A stretch of 8,081 nt of DNA from Bacteroidales bacterium (GTDB lineage Bacteria; Bacteroidota; Bacteroidia; Bacteroidales; VadinHA17). The position numbers and the translations under genes are program-made. The stretch lies in the NCBI GenBank assembly GCA_016936695.1, contig JAFGXK010000185.1:1-8081 (forward strand). The letters run 5' to 3'. A model generated the notes under the pieces. That model searched no databases, was not told where the DNA came from, and saw only the letters and a program-made list of their open reading frames with translations. This document shows positions 1 to 7,175 of the stretch, in pieces. Numbering within the stretch: the first letter of the stretch is position 1; the number at the start of each line of letters is the position of its first letter.

Positions 1-149
1 AGCGATGGTTTGGCTGAAACATCAATAGTTGTATTTCCTGTCAGGTCGGGTTTGCCTCTGAATATTGTCCACTCCTGGCCGGATGTCTGTGCAAAACATG
101 CCGGTGTGAACGCGAGAATCAGAAGTGATATTAAGAATTGTTTTTTCAT
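1..149 (-). CDS. Secreted PQQ-like beta-propeller protein, N-terminal fragment (3' end outside window)
   Basis: ATG 149 overlaps the preceding TGA as ATGA. The 49 visible residues begin with a signal peptide, MKKQFLISLLILAFTPACFA, then QTSGQEWTIFRGKPDLTGN. Cleavage after CFA looks plausible. Cys18 preceded by TPA is a poor lipobox, so lipoprotein processing is less likely. The W-x-x-FRG-x-P-x-L-x-G pattern is typical of the first strand of PQQ-like propellers, and echoes the FFRGQDGRGIAGG entry into the propeller of the membrane-anchored protein earlier in the operon. The gene therefore probably encodes a second, soluble periplasmic propeller related to it. The visible piece is too short to assign a ligand or enzymatic role. 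The 4-base overlap with the iron-sulfur relay gene places it in the same operon. Confidence 0.75.
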   Translation of the reverse strand, partial: MKKQFLISLLILAFTPACFAQTSGQEWTIFRGKPDLTGNTTIDVSAKPS

Positions 150-1213
150 GTCCCGTTGTTATTAATCATAAATGCCAGTGCTCCTGTCGGGCATACCTCC
201 ACGCATTTCTTCGCTACTGAATCCGGTATGTCAGCGTATTCAACAGTTAGAGGTTCCGAAATGATTGAAACGAATCCCCTGTTTATGAAGCAGAGAGCCG
301 GCGCTTCAGTTGAATCTTCTACAACCCTTACACAGAGTCCGCATTTAATACACTTTGCATTTTCAAAAATCAGGCCGGTTTTCCGGTTTATCTTTTTTAC
401 CAGCGGGGCGTTGATGAATTTTCCTTTCGGGTCCTTAAGTGTAAACTTTTCTGCAAGGTCCCTTAATTTACAGTCGCTGGCTGCCCGGCAGTCGCAATGC
501 ATACAACTTGCTGCCTCTTCAGAAGCAGCCAAATAATCTGTAATTTCTCTGTGCCGTCTGATGTCCTCAGGACATTCCTTCACCCACTCAAGCTGCTCCG
601 TTTCGTGAAGTGAACCTATTCTGGACGAGAATCTTTTTCTGATGTCAGTGGTTGAATAAAAAGGAGAAACATCATATTTTGCTGTCTGGGGCAGATTTCT
701 GCTTATAAAAATCCTGATATTCCGGATGGAAACAGGGGTGTCAATCTTTTTTCTTCTGCAGGCATTTTCACAAAAAGCCTTGCAGGTAATGCAATTCAGT
801 TCGCCATCGTTCATTTCGGACCTGATAAGTTCAGCTGCTTCTTCGTGTTCTCCTGCGATCAGGAGCCGGTTCATCAGAGGAATGTTGTATCCCATTGGAC
901 AAACAATCCGGCATTGTGCCTCGCATTCAGCCCTGTGTTCTGAAAGCAGGAGGCTGACAGCCTTTTTCCTCAGACTGACAACCTCTTCTCCCGAGGCGTC
1001 AATGTCCATGCCTTCCTGTGCGAGAGCTGAGCATGAGGGTATGAAATTGTTTTTCTTCCTGTCCCTTACCATGCAAACCATGCATGAAGAGTAGTGTTCC
1101 ACACCATCCCTGTGGCAAAGCGTAGGTATATCTGTTCCTGCAATACGTGCAGCTTCAAGGATCGTCTGGCCCTCTTCTACCTCGACTTCTATATTATCAA
1201 TTCTGATCTTCAT
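146..1213 (-). CDS. [2Fe-2S] ferredoxin / GltD-N-terminal-type iron-sulfur relay protein (355 aa)
   Basis: Residues 1-78 are a NuoG/HydA-type [2Fe-2S] domain with exact spacing C33-x10-C44-x2-C47-x13-C61. SEHRAECEAQCRIVCP (91-106) combines a NuoG-like His93 with the start of a GltD N-terminal (Fer4_20) domain, whose cysteines are C97, C101, C105, C141, C144, C148 and C152. CMHCDCRAASDCKLR (237-251) follows, with C237/240/242/248. The C-terminal ferredoxin region has C288, C291, C294, then Val298 where the fourth cysteine is expected, and ends with CVEVCPTGAL (C337, C341). The GltD flavin/NADPH domain and the [FeFe] H-cluster domain are both absent, so it is an electron relay rather than a catalytic subunit. 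It follows the NuoE-NuoF fusion with a 17-base overlap and is very likely its partner, taking the place of HydA or NuoG. ATG 1213 is the clear start; the TGA overlaps the next ATG. Confidence 0.88.
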   Translation of the reverse strand: MKIRIDNIEVEVEEGQTILEAARIAGTDIPTLCHRDGVEHYSSCMVCMVRDRKKNNFIPSCSALAQEGMDIDASGEEVVSLRKKAVSLLLSEHRAECEAQCRIVCPMGYNIPLMNRLLIAGEHEEAAELIRSEMNDGELNCITCKAFCENACRRKKIDTPVSIRNIRIFISRNLPQTAKYDVSPFYSTTDIRKRFSSRIGSLHETEQLEWVKECPEDIRRHREITDYLAASEEAASCMHCDCRAASDCKLRDLAEKFTLKDPKGKFINAPLVKKINRKTGLIFENAKCIKCGLCVRVVEDSTEAPALCFINRGFVSIISEPLTVEYADIPDSVAKKCVEVCPTGALAFMINNNGT

Positions 1214-3632
1214 CTTTTACATAAACTAGTTCAATGGCGTTTTCCGGACAAACAATTCTGCAGTTGTCGCATTTGGTACAGAGCAACTGATCTATCTGGT
1301 GTTTTTCGTATGGTTTGAACGGAATTGCGTTAACAGGACAATCCTGTGCACATTTAGTGCATCCTGTGCACTTGTCGGTAATTTCATATTTTACAAGGTC
1401 CCTGCATCTCTTTGAAGGGCATATTCCCCGGGTGTGGGCTTCATATTCTTCCCTGAAGTATCTCAGTCCTGTTATTACCGGATTCGGGGCTGTTTTTCCG
1501 AGGCCGCAAAGGCTTCCTTTCTGGACATCATAGCATAGTTTATCCAGCTCATCCAGTTCTGCGACAGTGGCTTTGCCCTGAGTAAGTCTCGTAAGGATAT
1601 CGAGCATCTGCTTTGTTCCAACCCGGCAGTAAGTGCATTTCCCGCACGACTGCTTGTGGGTGAATTCCAGGAAGTATCTGGCCATGTCTACCATGCAGTC
1701 GGTATCATCCAGAACAACCATTCCTCCTGATCCCATCATGGCTCCCAGCCGTGTAAGTTCCTCATAATCAACAGGAGTATCGGCAAGCTGTTCGGGGATG
1801 CATCCTCCTGAAGGTCCTCCGATCTGAACAGCCTTGAATGTTCTGCCTTCAATAACTCCATGTCCGATTTTTTCTACGATATCCCGGATTGTTGTGCCCA
1901 TCGGAACCTCAATAAGCCCGCCCCTGGCAACTTTACCGGCGAGTGCAAACACTTTGGTTCCCTTGCTTTTTTCGGTTCCGATATCGCTGAAGGAACGGGA
2001 ACCATTATTTATTATCCAGGGCACCAGTGAAAGAGTCTCTACATTATTGACCAGTGTAGGCCGTCCGTTAAAACCTTTGACGGCAGGATAGGGAGGCCGT
2101 AAGTGAGGCGTTCCTCTTTTTCCCTCAAGAGAGGCTATCAGTGCAGTCTCTTCGCCGCACACAAAAGCCCCTGCACCTTCAAAGACCTCTATGTCAAATG
2201 AAAAGTCCGATCCCAGTATATTTTTACCGACAATTCCTTTTTCCCTGCATATAAGCAGTGCATTCCTCACTCTTGAAACAGCAAGAGGATATTCTGCCCT
2301 TATGTAGAAAATTCCACGGTCGGCTCCAGTTGCAAATCCGGCAATTAGCATTCCTTCAATTATCCTGAAGGAAAATGACTCAAGAATCATCCTGTCCATA
2401 AAAGCCCCCGGGTCACCTTCATCACCGTTGCATACGACATATTTGGGTCTCTCCTTCATAGCTGATGAGATTTCCCACTTCTTTCCGGTTAGAAATCCTG
2501 CACCTCCGCGTCCTCTAAGTCCGCTTTCGGTAATCACCTGAATCACCTCCTGTGAATTATTGGCCATCAGCACTGCCTTAAGGGCCCTGAATCCGTCAAG
2601 AAGCTCATATTCATCATATGAATCAGGCCTCATAACACCACCGTTCAGTGTTGCTATGTGATACTGTGTACTAAGAAAATTATTCAGAGTCTGTTCCCTT
2701 GTATCAGCCGGTATATTAACCGGACTGTAAATCATATCATCCGAAAGGAATGAATCGGCAATATTATTGATTCTGAATCTCAATTTCTTGTCTAAAGACC
2801 TTGGCTTAACATGTTTAAGGATTATCTCTTCAACCTGGTCTTTTTTGACATTTGTGTAACGGGAACTTCCTTTTCCGTCAGAAACAATTTCCAGAAGGGG
2901 AGTCTGGTTACAGACACCAACACAGCCGACAGGTTTGACCTTGATGTTCAGATCGTAGTACTCCCTAACATCGAGGAGCTTGCCCAGTATGTCCCTGCTT
3001 CCGCCTGCAACACAGCAAGATCCCAGTCCAATCCGGACTTCGGCATCATATTCCTCTTTTACTGAATCTTTTTTCTGAGCACTCTGCTTTCCGGCAGTGT
3101 GGAGAAAATCTGTGACAATCTCAATTACTTCAGTAGGTTTCACATGCCCGTATGTCTTTTCATCTATCTGGACAACAGGCGCAAGAGTGCAGCATCCCAG
3201 ACATGCAACTTCCTCAATCGAAAAGAGATTATCAGGGGAACTGTTCCTCTCTTCCGTGATCTTGAGATCTCTTTTGAATGCTTCCGAAATCAGCTCCGAT
3301 CCTTTAACGTGGCACGCGGTCCCGGAACAGATTTTTATTGTATGTTTCCCCGACGGCATGTGTCTGAACTGGGAATAGAATGTTGAAACCCCTGATATCT
3401 GTCCGGGTGTGATTTCAGTAACCTTGCAGATATGCTTAAGAGCTTCAGAAGGAATATAATTAAGCCTTTTCTGGACTTCCTGGAGTACCAGTATAACTTT
3501 TTCCTTTTCTGTACCTGTTTCACTGACAACAGCATCAACAACCGAGGTAATTTCGTCAACGGAAAGTGAACCGGAATTGCAGTTGCAGTTTTCTGTATGT
3601 TTAGTTTCCTCTTTCAATTTTCTGAGATGCAA
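1197..3632 (-). CDS. Fused NuoE-NuoF-type NAD(H)-dependent flavoprotein with HydB/HndC-like extra Fe-S domains
   Basis: Up to 811 residues. Domains in order: NuoE/HydC-like thioredoxin fold with [2Fe-2S] cysteines C102, C107, C144, C148 (about 30-178); a second thioredoxin-like [2Fe-2S] domain with C206/C207, C237 and C241 (about 198-275); the NuoF core with FMN loop GLRGRGGAGFLTGKKW (371-386), GDEGDPGAFMDR (403-414) and GAGAFVCGEETALI (486-499); an SLBB region (about 555-610); the N3 [4Fe-4S] cysteines C663, C666, C669, C709; and a C-terminal 2[4Fe-4S] ferredoxin (C755/758/761/765 and C785/788/791/795). The extra N- and C-terminal clusters match HydB/HndC of bifurcating hydrogenases rather than complex I NuoF. 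It should oxidise or reduce NAD(H) through FMN in the cytoplasm. No ATG exists: TTG 3617 overlaps the upstream TGA (TTGA) and gives 806 residues; TTG 3632 gives 811. NuoE and NuoF are usually separate proteins, so the fusion is notable. Confidence 0.92.
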   Translation of the reverse strand: MHLRKLKEETKHTENCNCNSGSLSVDEITSVVDAVVSETGTEKEKVILVLQEVQKRLNYIPSEALKHICKVTEITPGQISGVSTFYSQFRHMPSGKHTIKICSGTACHVKGSELISEAFKRDLKITEERNSSPDNLFSIEEVACLGCCTLAPVVQIDEKTYGHVKPTEVIEIVTDFLHTAGKQSAQKKDSVKEEYDAEVRIGLGSCCVAGGSRDILGKLLDVREYYDLNIKVKPVGCVGVCNQTPLLEIVSDGKGSSRYTNVKKDQVEEIILKHVKPRSLDKKLRFRINNIADSFLSDDMIYSPVNIPADTREQTLNNFLSTQYHIATLNGGVMRPDSYDEYELLDGFRALKAVLMANNSQEVIQVITESGLRGRGGAGFLTGKKWEISSAMKERPKYVVCNGDEGDPGAFMDRMILESFSFRIIEGMLIAGFATGADRGIFYIRAEYPLAVSRVRNALLICREKGIVGKNILGSDFSFDIEVFEGAGAFVCGEETALIASLEGKRGTPHLRPPYPAVKGFNGRPTLVNNVETLSLVPWIINNGSRSFSDIGTEKSKGTKVFALAGKVARGGLIEVPMGTTIRDIVEKIGHGVIEGRTFKAVQIGGPSGGCIPEQLADTPVDYEELTRLGAMMGSGGMVVLDDTDCMVDMARYFLEFTHKQSCGKCTYCRVGTKQMLDILTRLTQGKATVAELDELDKLCYDVQKGSLCGLGKTAPNPVITGLRYFREEYEAHTRGICPSKRCRDLVKYEITDKCTGCTKCAQDCPVNAIPFKPYEKHQIDQLLCTKCDNCRIVCPENAIELVYVKDEDQN

Positions 3633-5335
3633 AAAATACTGTTTCTACCACGTATATAAATATTCTTGTCGGAGAAGGCCGGGGTGCAGTCTGAAGGTTC
3701 CCCGATCGGCGATTCAGCAATCAGATTGTACTCAGGTCCGGCATCAACTATATGCATTATTCCGCTGCGATCGAGAAGGAAGACCTTTTCATCGGCAATA
3801 ATCGGTGAAGCATAGAACTGATCCATGAAGTAGTGAGTCCACAGAGTATCTCCCCTGATTGCATCATAGCAAGCCACATCGCCTACACCGGTTGATATAA
3901 AAAGATATTGCTCATTGGCAACCGGGCTCGAGACATCCGATGTAAACATGTTGTCTTCCCAGACTATCGAAGGACCGGGCCCCGGTTTCAATGCTGCCAG
4001 TCGTGAATAATCAGTAACTGCGTAAACATATTTACTGTTAATCGCAAGCGAAGGGGCTACATCACCGGAAAGGACTTCGATTGCCCACAATTCCTTACCC
4101 GTGGCCGGATCGAATGCCGCCACTTCCGGGTTGCCGTTTATTAGTACCTGAGTTGTTCCGTTGAAGGTTGCCACCGATGGGGAAGCCCATGTGGATCTGC
4201 CTCTCCTTAGAGTTTCCCATTTAAGGTCGCCTGTGGCTGTGTTAAAGCCCATCATCGATACTTTCTCATCCGAGTCGAACTGGACTATGAGAAGGTCGTC
4301 ATGAAGTATTACAGAGCATGAATACCCGTAAATGTTTGCCGGAGTTCCGATATTCTTGCCCCACTTAAGCTTACCGTCCATATCGAGGCAAACAAGATTT
4401 CCGTTTGCGAAAATTGCGCAAACGGAATTACCATCTGTAGCTGCAGTAGGAGCAGCCAGTCCTGTATCATGATCAGTGTCCGGGGGGGCATCCGGCTGAC
4501 CGGGCAGACCGGAGGCGGGAGCCGTCCAGAGAAGAGCGCCGGTGTTCTTGTCGAGACAGTAAACTTCACAGTCATTACCTTCAGCACCGGTAACAAAGAG
4601 TCTGTCGCCCCATATCACGGGTGAGCTCTTTCCATTTTTCGGAACACTTGCTTTCCACTTTATGTTTGTGCCGGTTTCAGCGTTCCATTCAACCGGATAA
4701 CCCTCACCGCCTGCTATACCTCTGCCGTCCTGACCCCTGAAAAAAGGAAAATTGACAGGATCGGGGGAGAAAGCCACTGCCATGAGGGATGCTGATGTCT
4801 CGTCTTTTTCCTTTTTTTTCTCCCTCTTTTCAGCTAAGGCAGTTCGTTTTCCAGACAGGTCAGGCAGATCATTTCTCAAAATGAATGAAGATATTATTGC
4901 AGCAACAGTCAGTACTGACACAGTCCCTGCAAGGTATTTTGCATACCGGGCTTTATCGGTGACCTGATCGGTTTTTTCTCCGGGTACCGAAGGAAGATCT
5001 TTCTCACTCCCCGCTATAATCCTTTGACAAAGAACAAATATAACGGCTCCTGCAATCAGCAGCCAGGAGCCCGTTTCAACCTGCCGGCGCGATGAGAAAT
5101 AGGCCTTCCTGGCCATCAGATCGAGCGCCCTTACCTGTTCCGCCTTAACTGCATTTTCATGATCCTTGTCAAATTCTTCCTTCACCGAAACAATTACCGG
5201 ATTGTCAAGAGGATCAAGAGCTTTCAGCTGGACAACGCTCAAAAGCATGGTCAGTGCCACGATAAGGGTAAAAATCCCCGCACCGGTGCTAATCCCTCTC
5301 AGTATCTTCAAATCCTTTTCTTCAAGCTTTATCAT
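3614..5335 (-). CDS. Membrane-anchored PQQ-like beta-propeller protein (573 aa, three N-terminal helices)
   Basis: Three hydrophobic helices (about 14-38, 88-106 and 134-153) precede a charged linker (KREKKKEKDE region, 165-180) and a propeller domain from about 195 to the end. The propeller opens with FFRGQDGRGIAGG and carries repeated blade signatures of the PQQ-like type: YCLDKNTGALLW (259-270), GFNTATGDLKWE (363-374), AFDPATGKELWAIE (407-420) and CYDAIRGDTLWT (489-500). Topology from an inside N-terminus gives a periplasmic loop (39-87), a cytoplasmic loop (107-133) and a periplasmic propeller. There is no CxxCH heme motif. I see no firm evidence that PQQ itself is bound; many proteins with these repeats, such as BamB, are only structural. 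ATG 5335 lies 14 bases inside the upstream gene. Likely role: periplasmic scaffold or substrate-binding part of the complex, or a quinoprotein dehydrogenase; the last is less certain. Confidence 0.85.
   Translation of the reverse strand: MIKLEEKDLKILRGISTGAGIFTLIVALTMLLSVVQLKALDPLDNPVIVSVKEEFDKDHENAVKAEQVRALDLMARKAYFSSRRQVETGSWLLIAGAVIFVLCQRIIAGSEKDLPSVPGEKTDQVTDKARYAKYLAGTVSVLTVAAIISSFILRNDLPDLSGKRTALAEKREKKKEKDETSASLMAVAFSPDPVNFPFFRGQDGRGIAGGEGYPVEWNAETGTNIKWKASVPKNGKSSPVIWGDRLFVTGAEGNDCEVYCLDKNTGALLWTAPASGLPGQPDAPPDTDHDTGLAAPTAATDGNSVCAIFANGNLVCLDMDGKLKWGKNIGTPANIYGYSCSVILHDDLLIVQFDSDEKVSMMGFNTATGDLKWETLRRGRSTWASPSVATFNGTTQVLINGNPEVAAFDPATGKELWAIEVLSGDVAPSLAINSKYVYAVTDYSRLAALKPGPGPSIVWEDNMFTSDVSSPVANEQYLFISTGVGDVACYDAIRGDTLWTHYFMDQFYASPIIADEKVFLLDRSGIMHIVDAGPEYNLIAESPIGEPSDCTPAFSDKNIYIRGRNSIFCISEN
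4399..4427. repeat. Perfect 11-bp inverted repeat with 7-base loop, inside a gene
   Basis: The arms TTCCGTTTGCG and CGCAAACGGAA are exact reverse complements, separated by AAAATTG. The element lies wholly inside the membrane-anchored propeller gene, over codons for roughly residues 303-312. As mRNA it would form a stable hairpin. It may be a chance result of codon choice; no U-tract follows it, so it does not look like a terminator. Confidence 0.6.
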
Positions 5336-6611
5336 TACTAATCTTATTTAAATGTACAGGGCAATACTGAAAGCATTTTCCACAACTGTAGCATTTGCCC
5401 TTATGTGGGACATATTCTGTTCTTCTGGTTCGTGTTGAAAGCGAAACAAGGCTGAGCCCGAACGATATTCCGAGAAATAATCCCATCCAGACGGAGCCCT
5501 TCCGGAACCGCTCATGGATTTTAATTTCCTTCTCAAACAATTCGGCTTCTGTCGTGCCTGCTTCCTTAAAACCGAGGGCAGCCAATGAAACAGCCGGAAT
5601 TCCGCTTTCAACTTCCGCTCTGATTTCCCTGGCCAGCATAACATCACTGTTCAGACCGGTAAAAACCGGGGAAAGGGTTCCGAAAATTATGGCACCGGCA
5701 GCTGCAAAAAATGGAACGAGAAGTATATATATAAGAAACCGTTTTCTCTCTTTTTCAGGGTCAGCCACAGGGCTGGCAACATCAGAAGGAAGGATGGCGT
5801 CGTATGGGCAAACATCCTCACACAGCCTGCAATTTATGCATTCGGCAGGTGTAATTGTAAGATGCTTGTTTGAGAACCTTGAGAATATATTCAGAAGTAC
5901 ACCATAGGGACATAAATATCTGCAGTATGGTCTGTTGATGAAAATCCCTGCAACAAGCAGCAGTCCTCCGAATATTACCATTGTGTACGGTGCGTCAAGC
6001 CTGAAAATGCCTACAAAGGGATCGTAGCGGCATATCAGGAACTGGCTTTCAGTGGCCGCCGAAAGAACTGATATTCCAAGATAAATGAAGGGTACGGATA
6101 TCATAACCGACTCAACAACCTTAGGCAGTTTGACAGTTCTGAAACCAACAAGCTCCTGGATTGCTCCAAGAGGGCAGACCCCTGCACAAAATACCCTGCC
6201 GAACAAAAGGGCAAATATCAGAGGTATCATGAAAAACAGGAGAGCAGTCAGGGGAATTGAGTATCCCTCGTTGAACAGTGCAAGTGCCACATTCTGGACC
6301 GACCCGACTGAACAAATACATCCCTCTCTGAAAAATCCGAAATAAGCGAGAGAGAAAACCGAAAGCCAGAGCAGTCCCTGACGTGATCTGACTTTAAGCG
6401 CCAGCCATGCTGCCACCGAAAGTGCACCAATAAGTACTGCCAGATCGATATATTCCCATATGGGAGCTCTGTCGGCGGGCATCTGATGTTCGGGATAAAC
6501 ATAACCGGATTCAAACTCCGGCCTTGGAAATCTTTCCTGCGCGAAAAGCACCGCATGCCATGCAAGCATAAGGAATAACAGGATATATGGCAATTTCTTT
6601 TTCACCTTCAA
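5322..6611 (-). CDS. NapH/NosR-type polytopic membrane iron-sulfur protein
   Basis: Predicted as 429 residues with about eight hydrophobic segments (near 7-24, 52-72, 79-95, 117-138, 167-185, 207-225, 290-312, 374-392). The iron-sulfur motifs are FCAGVCPLGA (C142, C146), YCRYLCPYG (C230, C234), a ferredoxin set C258/261/264/268 and a second C-terminal set C407/410/413/417. The CxxxCP pair is the hallmark of NapH/NosR-type proteins. Alternating the helices from an inside N-terminus puts all of these on the cytoplasmic face, with a roughly 60-residue periplasmic loop at 313-373. A CIC pair (C98, C100) lies near the periplasmic side. At more than 400 residues it is longer than classical NapH. 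There is no ATG: TTG 6611 directly follows the upstream TAA, and GTG 6605 is an alternative start. The first helix could instead be a cleaved signal (VLFA/QE). Likely role: carrying electrons between the cytoplasmic flavoprotein module, quinone and the periplasmic ferredoxin. Confidence 0.85.
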   Translation of the reverse strand: MKVKKKLPYILLFLMLAWHAVLFAQERFPRPEFESGYVYPEHQMPADRAPIWEYIDLAVLIGALSVAAWLALKVRSRQGLLWLSVFSLAYFGFFREGCICSVGSVQNVALALFNEGYSIPLTALLFFMIPLIFALLFGRVFCAGVCPLGAIQELVGFRTVKLPKVVESVMISVPFIYLGISVLSAATESQFLICRYDPFVGIFRLDAPYTMVIFGGLLLVAGIFINRPYCRYLCPYGVLLNIFSRFSNKHLTITPAECINCRLCEDVCPYDAILPSDVASPVADPEKERKRFLIYILLVPFFAAAGAIIFGTLSPVFTGLNSDVMLAREIRAEVESGIPAVSLAALGFKEAGTTEAELFEKEIKIHERFRKGSVWMGLFLGISFGLSLVSLSTRTRRTEYVPHKGKCYSCGKCFQYCPVHLNKISNDKA

Positions 6612-7175
6612 TTAAATCTTTTCTTTTGGAATATACTGCACTTTGTCTGAAATCCTGGAAATCGCATCCGACGGACAACTCCTTGCTATGGCACATTCGT
6701 TGCAATTGACGCACAGATCCTGATCGATCTGCAGGTAAAGGGAACCATTCCCGAAATCCTTGCATCCCTTTACACATTTTCCGCATCCGTCGCAAAGAAC
6801 TTCATCGATGGTATATTCGAAATAAGGTTCCTCAACAAATTTTCTGGTTATAGCTCCGGTAGGGCAGAGCTGGTTCTCAGCTCCGGTGTTGATAGTTTTT
6901 GTCCCCTGTCGCAGGTACCCTCCGCAAAGATCGCAATAGCCGCACATCTGGTGATTATGCATGCATTTGACCGCTGAGGGCGTAAGGACACAGTGAGTCT
7001 TGCACTGTCCGCAGGTGTTGCATTTGTACGGATCGATCTGCCATACCGTTCCCGCGGTAGTAATCCTGGTCGACAAAACGACAGGCAAACCGATTACCGG
7101 TACAGCAACAAGAACTTTGCCGGCCTTCCGGACAAAATCTCTTCGAGATTGATATATATTACTGTCTTTATTCAT
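6612..7175 (-). CDS. Tat-exported polyferredoxin, NapG-like (187 aa)
   Basis: I start this gene at ATG 7175, which gives the twin-arginine signal SRRDFVRKAGK (residues 10-20) near the N-terminus, followed by a hydrophobic segment (about 21-36). The frame is open further upstream, but that extension would bury the signal and run through the 61-aa gene. The mature part has 17 cysteines: C52/55/58/62, C71, C78/81/84, C104 (followed by Pro), C128/131/134/138 and C155/158/161/167. This fits four [4Fe-4S] clusters as in the periplasmic ferredoxin NapG. In the Nap system NapG works with the membrane protein NapH to move electrons between quinol and periplasm, and here a NapH-like gene follows directly. 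The start overlaps the previous gene by 8 bases; only a weak AAAAG precedes it. The hydrophobic part may stay uncleaved as an anchor. The redox partner is unknown; there is no nitrate reductase in the window. Confidence 0.85.
   Translation of the reverse strand: MNKDSNIYQSRRDFVRKAGKVLVAVPVIGLPVVLSTRITTAGTVWQIDPYKCNTCGQCKTHCVLTPSAVKCMHNHQMCGYCDLCGGYLRQGTKTINTGAENQLCPTGAITRKFVEEPYFEYTIDEVLCDGCGKCVKGCKDFGNGSLYLQIDQDLCVNCNECAIARSCPSDAISRISDKVQYIPKEKI

Noticed and set aside
138..536. Open frame of 132 codons on the plus strand
   Set aside because: It is antisense to the iron-sulfur relay gene, has no recognisable domain, and is an expected shadow of a well-supported coding frame. Other opposite-strand frames here are rejected for the same reason.
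1341..1371. Direct repeat ATCCTGTGCAC, two copies 20 bases apart
   Set aside because: Both copies encode the regularly spaced cysteines of a ferredoxin motif, so the repeat reflects protein sequence rather than a DNA element.
146..3632. [FeFe] hydrogenase or complete bifurcating hydrogenase
   Set aside because: The NAD module resembles HydB/HydC, but none of the H-cluster motifs (the TSCCP-, MPCxxK- and CxxGC-type segments) appears in any frame of the relay gene or its neighbours.
1197..3632. Respiratory complex I operon
   Set aside because: Only NuoE- and NuoF-like domains are present. They carry HydB-type extra clusters, and no complex I membrane subunits occur in the window.
6612..6630. 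Possible terminator or promoter in the junction between the Tat ferredoxin and the membrane protein
   Set aside because: There is no intergenic space: the TTG start follows the stop directly, and no stem-loop with U-tract is visible.
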